Assembly: GCA_029953675.1 (NCBI GenBank)
Contig: JAMWBK010000009.1
Span: 1,736,001 to 1,800,000, forward strand
Source: Rhodosorus marinus
Lineage: Eukaryota > Rhodophyta > Stylonematophyceae > Stylonematales > Stylonemataceae
DNA: 64,000 nt
Direction: 5' to 3'
The notes under the pieces were generated by a model. It made no database searches. It was not told the DNA's origin and was given only the letters and a program-made list of their open reading frames with translations. Below are positions 45,926 to 56,213 of this stretch, piece by piece. Each line of letters starts with the position of its first letter. Position 1 is the stretch's first letter. The position numbers were made by a program, and so were the translations under genes.

Positions 45926-46648
45926 TCACTGGTAGATTGCTTATGCTTGATGGCAAATTCGAGTCGCGATTTCGCTTTTTTGCGACTTGTTGCGAGTCCG
46001 CAAGGTGGGAAGCTACGGTAATGAGGCAAGGGAAGAACGTTCAGGGGGCTCTAAAGTCAGAAACGTTATACAACGGCTCTTGAACGGACCAAAAGAAGTC
46101 GTGAATGGTTCGAAGGGAACGAAACAAAGCTGTGAACGATCGACGAAGTCAATTAAAGAGCCTCGAACGGCTGAACAGGTCAAGAAGAGGCCAAAACAGA
46201 AGTAGCTAGCCGTATTTTCTACGCTACTACCTCTCGAATGTTCTTGCGCAAGTAGTAGCAAACAGCCATAAAACCCTGGTTAGCAGGCTTGGCTGTTCGG
46301 GTAAATTGGAACTAAAGATGGACCGAATTTCCAAGTGGAAACGTGTAGCGCGCAACATCCTCAATTATGACGTATGTGAGCGAGTAACAGGCTCTCGAAA
46401 ACTACGTGGTGGTAGGCTCTTTGACAGGTAGGAGTAAACAAGAAAATCATCTGCAGCGGTTGTGCCATAACTGCGAGCAGAGTAAGCGAACGCAGGCGGC
46501 CTTCTTTCTTATCGCCAGAACCAAGTCCAAAACCGTTCTCAGCTTTCGTTCCTCGGATGATGAGTTTACCACGGCCCGTGCGCCAGCCGGCCAGCTAGGG
46601 GTTACGTTTGTCCGGGGATAGCCGTATGACACTTTATTTTACTAATCT
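45926..46648. other. Intergenic spacer
   Basis: No gene recognised. Confidence 0.4.
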
Positions 46649-46726
46649 GGTCCTTGCCACCTGACCAGTGTGTAGGCTCACACTGGTCAGGTGGCAAGGA
46701 CCCGCCAGTGTGAGCCTACACACTGG
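46649..46726. repeat. Snap-back palindrome with inverted loop copy
   Basis: Perfect 24-nt inverted repeat: arms 46649-46672 and 46679-46702 around a 6-nt loop (TAGGCT). Immediately after, at 46705-46726, a 22-nt segment is the exact reverse complement of the loop-centred segment 46665-46686. It lies next to the hAT relic. Confidence 0.92.
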
Positions 46727-47049
46727 TTAGAACAAGAGCATTGCGATGGGAGTTTTCTCGTGTCCTCTGGTAGCGTGAGTACTTTGGGGATCGACCATAT
46801 GGATGGTCGCGTTTCGACGTCTTCTTAGTTTAACCCACCACCGCCGTTCTGTCTTCCCTTCATGAAAGAGAGCTCTTCCGAAAGGCGCAGAGTGATCTCA
46901 ATCTGCGTACTGGCCGCCGTGGGTGTGTCCCAAGAGATGAGCATCTGAGCCTCAATTGTCAAGGTGTTCCTTGCTATCTTCTTCTGCTGCGAGTTCTCGC
47001 TCCGATAACGAGTGAGGGACTTCCTATCCGTCGGAAAGATTTTGATCGA

Positions 47050-47832
47050 ATGTGGCACACAGCTCTTCCTCGATTCAAGTTGGCCGTTGGCGCAGTAGCG
47101 CCTCTGAATGCCCCTTCTCCCACGCGTGCACGTCAGGGTTTTCGCAAACAGCTGGAACATTCGCCGGTCCCGACTGCGATTCCTTGGTTTGGGATGTGCG
47201 GTAAAAAAATTTGATTGCCTCAACCTTGTTGAGCTTCGTAAGGTCGAGCCTGTTTCTGATTTGCGTCTTCGTGCTTTTCGCAGGAGAAAACAGTCGCTCA
47301 CAGTCGGCTACGGCAGGGCAGCGTCCGAGAACGAATCAAGCAACTCTTTGCAACTCGGCCTCTCTGCGTTTTGCCAATACTCGAATGGGTTCATTTCGCC
47401 GGCGTAATCATTCAGCACCCCTATTTCGCCATTCCGATTGATATTATCGCCGAACTTTAGCGAATATCTTCGTAAAACCGACAACAGTCTTCTCGGCACA
47501 TATCCCCTCCAGGTGCCTGATTCTCTCGAGAATATCCTTCAACAGTTTCTCTGCTGTCGCAGTACAGCAGAGGAATGCAAGTCCAGCAGACGGACTGGCG
47601 CACCTTTCCTCACCACTGGCCCCGCTAAGACGTGCTCACCAACAACCGTTGTCCAACCATCCATAACGATGGTGCACTTCTTGGAGCTGTTCAGGAAGCC
47701 TGTCAACTCCTGTACATTCTCGAACACGTTGTCCAGTATACTACCCGCGAATGTACACCTATCCGGTATCGCCGCGTCGAACTGAAAACCCGTTACCCAC
47801 GCCCGAAAGTAAGGGGAGTTCGCAAAACTCAA
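47050..47832 (-). pseudogene. Decayed, internally deleted hAT-family transposase
   Basis: Read on the minus strand. 47832-47542 encodes a DUF659-like block typical of hAT transposases (IPDRCTFAGSILDNVFENVQ, then CTIVMDGWTT). 47499-47310 has a dimerisation-region-like start (NPFEYWQNAERPSCKELL ... FSDAALP). A stop follows at 47308, but one frame over the text continues as AVADCERLFSPAKSTKTQIRNRL to about 47200 and beyond, the hAT C-terminal core (CER-x-FS ... RNRL). The few bases between DUF659 and the dimerisation block mean most of the catalytic domain is deleted. At least two frame breaks make it non-functional. Confidence 0.65.
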
Positions 47833-48082
47833 CCAGACATGGCCGCAAGTGGGTCAGCGGACAGAATGCAACAATCACTTCCTGTCCTATTCCTCTCCGT
47901 ATGGGGATTGCAGAGTATGAGGCAAGGATTTGTAAGGATCGGATCAAGCTTTACCTAAACGCAACATTCCCCATTACCAGGGCCAACAACACTCTCTCAT
48001 CCTGCTACTCTCCTTCGGGAGGGGAGTAGGGGGGGAAGAGGACGAGTGTATTCTGGGGGGGCTTTGGGGAGTTCATAGATGA

Positions 48083-48296
48083 GACGGGGGCAACAAAATC
48101 CCAATGTCAGCGATGCGGGGAGACTGTTTCTCCGCCTACAAAACGGCTGAACAAGCATCAGGCTGCGGCAGCTGACTCCGAGAATCTCAGCAATGGGACT
48201 CTAGCTCGGCAATCAGCCGGATGCTTGTCTGGCACTGTTGTATGCCGAGAAACAGTCTGCCTGCATCGCTGACATTGGGACTTTGTCGCCTCGGTC
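48083..48296. repeat. 214-bp imperfect inverted repeat carrying BED-finger-like coding on both arms
   Basis: Arms 48083-48165 and 48214-48296 (83 nt each) are reverse complements at roughly 84% by my alignment, around a 48-nt spacer that is itself partly palindromic. The minus strand of the right arm reads KSQCQRCRQTVSRH ... KHPADC, and the plus strand of the left arm reads KSQCQRCGETVSPP ... NKHQAA. Both resemble the BED zinc finger expected at the start of a hAT transposase. It lies just upstream of the hAT relic (minus strand). Confidence 0.8.
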
Positions 48297-50938
48297 CCAT
48301 GCTACGGTAGTGGACCTCGACAAAATACTAGGACCGCTAAGTCCTCGGAACTTGCTGAGCCCTTGTATGTGGATTGGTACCCGGTGGAAATGCAGTCAGC
48401 AAATGATCGCATCGTTCATTCATCAGCGAAAGACCTGAGAGCAAGAAATCCGCAAAAACCACCTTAGTCATCCCACCGAAGAAGGCAATCAGTCCTCGCG
48501 TATGGATGAAAATCAACCATTTACCCCAGACTAACGTAACCTTTACGTCGAGACAGGGAACTCTGAGAAAGAAGAAGATCCGAACTCAAGGTAGGAGGGC
48601 AGGGCCGGATCTCCAAAAAGAGGAGCAGCACTGCAGCCCCAGAAACAAACCCTGAGCTCCTCAATCAGCTTTAGTAGCCCTTGCGCTGGTACAAGAAGAC
48701 TTCCTTCATCGACAAAGCATGGCGCCAAAACGATATCCTAAACATGCGAGCAGCAAAGAAGAGGCGATCAGCCCAGGAGGAATCGGTAGCACTGCAACCC
48801 TTGGATAATCCGCAGGACTTAATCCCTCGGCTACAGTTCCTTAGCACTAGTTCATCCTTTCACACCCTCCTCATAAGATAGTCGGCCACCACCCCTTCTC
48901 TCCTCTTTCTACCCCGTCCCCTGTGTTCCTTACTCTATGGCTACTGGGACTTCACAAAATATTCTTAGCAGGTCAACGAGCTGCTTTGTGCGAGTGAGTA
49001 GCAGAGCACAACTCGCAAAGCCCAAACATTAAGCGACCATGCCCCGAAAGAGATAAAGATGACATTGGAAAATATCGGACGCAATCGGTCGTTATCGGAC
49101 CATTAACCGGAGAAACCTCTTTGCTTTTTTAATCAGGTCCTACGAAGTCACACCGGACAGGGTCAACGAGAACCTGTTCTAGTATTACGCACTTAGGGTT
49201 CGACAAACGTTTATCGGAGAAAATCGAAGCGTTTTTAAGGACCCGAATGAGGATAACAACCCTATAATTACGCATTGTGGGACAATATCGGACGTAATCG
49301 GAAGGTTTTTTTTGCTGGGTGGCTTACAGGGAATTCCAGTCCACAATACTGCGCTCTTGGGCTTCCGTGGCCTCATTCTTCTTTCTTGCTGCGCGCTTCT
49401 CTGCTGGTGTCCTATACAAACAATCCAACCGAGCTACGCCTTCCACGGGCTGCCCCTATAGTTTGCTAACTTGCAAGTCATACAGAGTCCTCAGGCGTCA
49501 ATATGCACAGCTTGAAGGTAGCCCAAAGTGCTATCCAGTTCTTTCGTGCTTTCGTAGCATATGATGCTGCAGACGAGCACGATTAACTATTCTCTATTAG
49601 TTTAGATAGAGCCCGCATCCATTATAGCTTCCCGGATGTAACGGCTGGGTCACGGATATGTTCTCACCCGCACTCGGGAACTTTCCGCTTCTAGAATGGA
49701 TTCCCACTTTCCCACGCTGCCATGCCGGGGTGGAGTGATAACAATACATTTGTCGTCACCAGCTAGGTATTTCTAATTGCTCTGTCTGCGGCTAGTACTC
49801 GCAGTCTTGCGGCCACAGTCCAGAGCGAAACCTGAACAAAGTTGGGCGCAAGTCCGCGCAACAGCACCTAGAGTAAAACGACGTCAGAAGCATGTCTCCC
49901 TCGCACCCTGTTCTGGTCTTGGAATTCAACCGATGAAGGTTGTTCCAGGTGAGGCGCCCTCCAGCCAACCAGAATTCGAGCGCTGGCCAGGTCGTCAGAT
50001 TGTTTGGTTTTTTTTTATCATGCTGATTTGGCTCATATGTCTTTGCCATATAATATATAATATTTCGGCAGGCATATCTACTATCAATATTTATCGATGG
50101 TTGTTCTTTTTTTTTTATACGTGTTGCTTGTTTCTGACGGGATTGTTCTCCTATCAAGAAGCACTGTGCGGGAATTCAAACACTAACCATTGCAGCATTA
50201 TAAATTGTTTACATATTGTCTGATATTTGAGGTTCCCTCTCCAAGCCCAATCACTGAGCTGGAAACGTCGAAAAACATACTTTTGATAGGGGGGGGAGGG
50301 GATATGGCGGGGCTCGTTTTGGAAGGAGAAAAAAAGTGAAAACCCCTTAAAGCCATCCACGAAGAAATAAGCAGCAAATTGGGGGCAGGTTTTAGCTCCT
50401 ATGTTGCTGGGTGTGATTCTAACCTTGTCTCGTTTCAGCAGTCTGGTATGTGCTTTTGCACGAAAAAGGTAAAAGGAATAGAATTATGCATAACGGTGCA
50501 TGGGAGGGTCCTGTTGGCAACAAGAACAGTGTTGCTTGAGTTGCGTGCGTTCCTTAACTTGGGAGGTGAACTGATTTGAACACTGGGGCAAGCTCTACTC
50601 AGTTGACATGTTCGGTTGATAGGAAAGAAAAGCACTTGAATATTGGAAACTGTTACCGGTTTAGGGCTGCACACTTTCGCAGTCCAGGGGGAGTAGGAAA
50701 GATGCTTTGAAGGGGTCGAGATCAGGTTGGCAGCACTTTTGAAGTTGGGTCCGCAAGGGACGTTATCCTATTCCAGGGAAGGGCAGAAGTTGTTGGGTGC
50801 TTGGTGCGGTTGACCGCCCGCGTTATCGTTGGCTTCAGATCACAACCCCTTGAGGCTTAGGAAAGTCGGCTTGAGAGTCAGAAGAGCCCCTGGCACTAAG
50901 CAAATTTATACCACGGTCCACCTATCGCTCGACTCTGC
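48297..50938. other. Long intergenic spacer (about 2.6 kb)
   Basis: No gene recognised. An 18-nt segment (AATATCGGACGCAATCGG) at 49071 recurs with one change at 49284. AT-rich poly-T tracts lie at about 50005-50125 and a G-rich run at about 50289-50300. The frame at 49777-50223 is judged spurious. Confidence 0.4.
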
Positions 50939-52796
50939 ATGATGCGTACAGCCGGGGTCACTAGCCATCAGCCGAGAAGAGTTGCGGACATCATCGTAAG
51001 TCTCAGTAACGTACGCGATTCCCTCGCTGCTGGACTTTTCGTCTGAGTAGAAGACTGCTCTGTAAAACTTTTTCGCAGGATCTATATGGACATAACAAGC
51101 CAACTGTTGTAGAGCAGATGAAGTCGTTGCTGGAGTCCCACCCAAATTGGAAAGCGAAATGTAGTTCATTCACGTACTCAAGTGGACTCGAGCACTCGCT
51201 GGTTTTGCTTTTTGGTATATTGGAGATCTCGCCTCCTCTTTATTATCACAGGGGCATGGTGCCTAGCAGGAGAGTGCCCGTACGGGTTTGGATTCCTTAC
51301 GGTTTTCCAAAAGAACGCCCTATTGTTATTATTGAAGTTCCGCTTGGTGCGCAGCTAGTCCGGCGTGATTTCTTGTTATCAGGGTCTTACGAGGTAACGT
51401 CGAAACCCCAAGCTACGTTCGTTGACGAACTCTAGGCTGACATGATTTGCTGTTTCCCTGCCTTGTGTTGGAAAGGTTGACGTGATGAAAGCGCTGGACT
51501 GGGGTTCGGAAGTGGAATCGCTTCGATTAGCTTTGGTCACGTTGACGTCACTGTTTTCTTCGTTCCCACCTCTGTTTGTACCACCCAATCTTTTGCACAG
51601 CTTGTCAGACCCACCTGTGACAAGAAGCTCATCTTTTCAACGCGGCAAGAGGCAACCTACCCTACAATCTGCAGCGTCTTCCTCGTTCGCAAAGTCGGCG
51701 GATCTAGAGCGGCGAAGGAGCTCTTCATCGAAGCCAACTGGAAATCTGCAGAGATCGGCATCTGAATCGACATCGAAATTAGCTTCTCATCTAGGTTCGC
51801 AAGGAAGTCTGGACCAGATCACGAGGCCTCAGTCGACGGCATCGGTTCAGTCAGTATCAAGCTCATTTCAATCGTCGCCCTCGAGACTACCGTCGCGTTC
51901 TGTGGTCAGCGAATCGCAGACCATGCCCACGCACACCAAGTCTAACTCGATGGGGTCAGATGTCATGAAGAGGTGAGCTGCTTTTCATTGGATATTCGTT
52001 GACAGGTGTCAGCATATCGAGAATTGCCTGTAGAAGCAATTGCCGTATCCAGAGGTGCTGCCCAAGCGGGGGACCGTGACCTACAAAAAATTTGACTGCT
52101 TATGGCCCCTCTTTGTGATGTGACGATAGGCAAATGGTTGCGGCGGTGACGAAGAACGTGAGGGACGCTCTGGTACAGGTTACTGAGAAGTCGCTCCTGG
52201 ACGTTGTTTGCGAACAATCGAAGCTAGTCAATTTGCAAAAGACTGTTCAGATGATTGAATCAGCCAAATACCAGAGGTCCGTCGAGTTCAGTAAGAAAGC
52301 CAATACGCTCCTGAACGAGGATGAGAAGTTGCGCCATCAGCTGGACGTGCAGGTGAGGAGTCTGATCGAGGATCCCAGTCTTGAAGGCGCGGTTGGACTA
52401 ACTCTTTGCACTCGTGTATTTTCGAGCAGGTAAGACTTATCAAGGAGATCGGCGAAGTCGACCTCAGCAGCGGACGGGATGTTGAGCTGCGGTATCCTAT
52501 ACTTATCAACCAAATAGTCACTAGCAGGGCAGAGGATTTTGCACTGCGAGATGCGCTGGACGTGTTGGATGAGGCTTGCTCGCGGGGAGTGCTTGGTATT
52601 GACTCATATTTAAAGGTGCGATAGTGTACGAAATGTCGTGTCTTTGTTGCGATGAGCTGGTCATAACAAATAAGTTGACGAAACGAGCTGAATTCACATT
52701 TGCTAGGCGGTTGGGGAAGTCGGCCGCCAGCAGTTCTTTGTTCGCGCCACGTATCGAAAGGCTTTTTTCGTTAGGCATGGCGTGAGCTCTACCTGA
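50939..52796 (+). CDS. ESCRT-I subunit TSG101/VPS23 (ELC)
   Basis: Sorts ubiquitinated cargo into multivesicular bodies. Six exons: 50939-50995, 51079-51393, 51476-51972, 52130-52352, 52430-52615 and 52707-52796 (introns 77-157 nt) give 455 residues in consistent phases. Residues ~10-165 form a UEV domain (LLESHPNWKAKCSSFTYS, RRVPVRVWIPYGFPKERPIVIIEVP, ALDWGSEVESLRLALVTL, SSFPPLFVPP) that lacks the catalytic Cys of true E2 enzymes. A Ser/Gln-rich linker follows, then a coiled coil (~300-370), then the steadiness box INQIVTSRAEDFALRDALDVLDEACSRG with the terminal exon AVGEVGRQQFFVRATYRKAF. Two adjacent ATGs (50939 and 50942) occur; the first is listed. Confidence 0.88.
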
Positions 52797-53367
52797 AGAT
52801 TTTTTTCCTAACAGATGAGGGAGCAAGGCATCTGAGATCGTTGGATGGATGATACGACTATGTCCGTGCTTAGTGGTTTAGTGCTGGCTAGTGGGTTAAT
52901 CGTCACGACAAAAACTGAAGTCTCGCTATCGAGTCGGAATCATGTTCTCCGGAAGCTTCAGATTGAAAAAGTGTATTGAGTGGTCTCCGCGCTGGACACC
53001 GGTCCAGTCCTCGCTCAGTTCAAGAGCAAACAACTTTGAATTGCATCCTCAGTATTTGCGTGACGATTCTGCGGCACTGTGCAAGTTTGCCTTACTTATT
53101 CTATTGCACGTTGTATACTCTTCTGTGAACGCGGCCAGCGGCGGCGCGGGTTTCTGATTAATCAAAAGCTCATCTGCTTGTTACCCAGATGGCGAGGACA
53201 GCGACAGTATCCCACGAGAAGGTTGTAGAACGTCAAAACGACGCGGAAAAGGAAACAATTGCATGAAGTCTAGTAGATTCCAACATCAAAATGGAACCGG
53301 TCAACTAAAGATTCCCTTGAACTTAGATCTCCCGTGGAGAAGTCGAAATGAAATAGTCCTGAGGATT
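52797..53367. other. Intergenic spacer between convergent TSG101 and GDT1 genes
   Basis: A 71-codon plus-strand frame at 52942 with a hydrophobic C-terminal stretch is the only notable ORF and has no other support. Confidence 0.35.
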
Positions 53368-54641
53368 TTAGTAGATTCCCAACAGAGTCAAGAGAGCAAA
53401 GACCAAGAATAAAACGCCGCCGATAAGCCTCGCGTTTCTCTCTGAAATGTATTTTCCGAGAAAGAATCCACCTAGTACTGCTATCACGGTTGCGACAACA
53501 TGGCCTGCAATACCACCGAACACAACACCCAGCGGAGACTTCGCCGCTGCTAACGCGATCGTTGCGATCATACTCTTATCACCCCATTCAGCAACAAAAA
53601 CTAGACTGAAAGTCTGAAGCAGGAGTCTCAAGCCGCCAGTGGATGTCAACGCACGCCACCATACTTCCGTTCGGCAGCGCATTCGTGAAAAAGGGAAAGC
53701 GTAGTTAGGCAGGGGAATTCACTGGGCAATGACTAGAACTCAAGATCATCCAGCTTCACTATTCTATCCTCCGATTATTGGTTCTCCTACCTGTTCCCTC
53801 ACTTTCCGCCTCCTTCACGAACTCTTCCGCGTCTTTGAGTTCTCCATCCTCACCTCCCTCATCCCCAGAGAGCCCGTCTCGTATATTCTGGTATCCGAAG
53901 AAGAGCAAAAGTGCAACCGCCGCGTAGTCGTCGAACGGAATGGCAGAGTGCAACGTCGTCGGCAAAGCGTGGAAAACCTGAAACGGAGACGAAAAGGCGG
54001 GGCGCCACTGGGTGGGTCAGTAGCAACCTGCAAGTAATTTGATCATTAAGTGGTTCTATACTTCGCGTCAGAGGGTTTCAAAACGTTTCGACAATCGGAA
54101 TCTTGAACATACACGCTATAGTAATGTCAATAGCTTAAGTTATTCTAGCGATTCTTACCTGCCCAATAAGTACAGAAATTATCGTCATCAATCCAAGCGC
54201 CAACACAGATCCTATGAACACGATCGCCCGGCTGTATTTCATTGCCAGCAGAGCGCTAATGAAGAAAGTCTTGTCCCCAATTTCTGAAACAAGAATCAAG
54301 ACGAAGGAAGCTGAAAAACCCGCGGACAGGGATCCAACGAGGCTGACTGCAGCGTGCGCGGGCTGGAGCGAAGCCAGTATTACTAGTCCAACCGCTGCAG
54401 TACTCGCGAGTGCTGGTCGACGCACGGGTGGCACAAATCTTCCAGGCTTAAGCTCATTTCCCTCAGCCGTCTCTGCAGATCTGTTGGCAGATGCCCGCGT
54501 CTTCAATCGCCTTGTCGCAATGGGATGCTCACTTGTTGTAATGTCGCTCTCCAACGAGCACCTCCCTACCGTTCTTACCGGACGTCTACCTGCCAAACTC
54601 CCAAGCGGAACGAAAGCCGCTTCTTCCATGAATCTCGCCAT
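53368..54641 (-). CDS. Plastid GDT1/PAM71-family (UPF0016) Mn2+/Ca2+ transporter
   Basis: Cation transporter thought to move Mn2+ or Ca2+ (H+ antiport) in plastid membranes. Exons 54641-54159, 53977-53791 and 53663-53368 (introns 181 and 127 nt) give 321 residues. Both family signatures E-x-G-D-K-(T/S) are present: SEIGDKTFF (N-half) and AEWGDKSM (C-half), each at the start of a three-helix repeat, separated by an acidic loop (DEGGEDGELKDAEEF). The first ~95 residues are a Ser/Arg/Thr-rich transit-like region ending with a hydrophobic stretch and QPAHA before AVSL, resembling a two-part plastid (thylakoid-type) leader. It resembles Arabidopsis PAM71/CCHA1 in order and spacing. Confidence 0.9.
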
Positions 54642-56213
54642 ATTTGCTTCCGACTTGTTCTCACCTACTCCCCGCTCCCTCGGCGAGAAGTTGACGAACT
54701 GGTTTGCCTCTGCTCAGAAGTTTACGGGCTTGGGGATGGGCCGGATAGTGATATCAACGGCTTCCCCAAACCTTCCGTCTCTGAGAAGCGTACAATGGAT
54801 CACCAAACTCATTAATCACGCGTTTCCTCCCCGTAGCCGCGCATGTACCACTCACTGTCTTAATCCCGCTCAGTTTGCAGATGGCGGTGAATGCAAAAAT
54901 TGCTTGTAGTAGCATTTCGCACCCATTGCAAATACCAATATCGTCTAGCACAAGCCATTCCAGACCTCAATCTCGGTTACCAGGACGCCGAAGCGTTCCG
55001 ACCCCTTAGAAAGCCAAGGTATTCGGCATATTGTTCAGTTTTTCTACGAGTATTTAAGAATACGAGCTTGAAGATGTGTGTTCTTCTTAACCCTACGTGA
55101 CCTGCTGTGGAATTTGCAGTAGCTGATTAAGCCGATCGCTTTTTGATGGTTCAAGATTGACCAACGCCTGCGGCATTATGATTATTACTCAAATTTAAGA
55201 AACTATAGCCGCAGGTGGATGGCGCTGGTGCGCTAACCATGTCTTGTCATTTTGGACGTTGAAGCGGAATCTATTTGTTAGTCGTCTTCGTACATAACCC
55301 TGCGCGCAATCTGTACGTGGTACCTTAAATGTAAATGCTCGGCTGGACGGAGCTCTTTATCTCGGCAACCGCCGATCTTACTCGGGGGCTACATAGTCCT
55401 CGGAAGTTGAGAACCTCGATTCGGAGGGGTGTTGCCAAAACTCTCACGGACTAGCGTGCATGAGCGATGACTTGTATATCAGTAGCCTATTCAATTTGGG
55501 CTTGTGAGGAAAGAATTGATTGTTCCCGTCTGCTCTTCATCTATTGCACCTAAAAGCTTTCCCGAGGTTGAACTAAGAAGAATCGCTACGAATTTCCAGC
55601 GCAACAACGAATGTGTGCGCAACAGGGCGTACAATGTAACGGAAACCTCAATCCTAGAATGGACTTCTGAATCTATGAGGGATCTGGAAGAATTCGGTAC
55701 CCATCTTGATCTTCGCGGTTATATCAATTGCGTCACTGCATTAAAAGTGCCGACCACCGTGGCTACCCCAATACGGCCGGACTTTTCAACGAACGATATA
55801 CACAAGCACAGCAAATCCAGTACGATTCGCTTACGATCACGTAGATGGCATTTGCAGAATACCTTGTCCTCGGGCAAGAGAGGAACGTGGATGAGGAGCA
55901 AGACAGAGCCGGTACTGGTTCCGTTTTGCAACGGATCGTATTGTGCCTCCAAGCGTTAGTGGAGCTCTTTGCGGCGCCACCATGCAAAGGCTGCTTTATG
56001 GGATTCCTCTTCTATGCATCACGCAATGAACACTGTTTCTCAATTGGTCCTGAGCTTCGCTCGCGCACATTCAACCTTCGAGATCTTGTGTTAGGTAGTG
56101 CACTGACAAGAGGGCAGTTTTGTCCCAAATTATTATATTTTCCTAGCCCAAGCTTTGCGGGTGTACCGGGCTTTCGTCACAAAGTGTGTTTTTGGGACTT
56201 CTCCGTGCGGTTC
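54642..56213. other. Intergenic spacer
   Basis: A plus-strand frame at 55504-55959 (first codon GTG) has no recognisable domain. Nothing else identified. Confidence 0.4.

Noticed and set aside
49777-50223. 148-codon ORF with two predicted membrane segments
   Set aside because: Hydrophobic residues come from AT/poly-T tracts; no conserved motif and the surroundings are non-coding.
52942-53157. 71-codon ORF with a C-terminal hydrophobic stretch
   Set aside because: Short, lies between convergent genes, no homology recognised.
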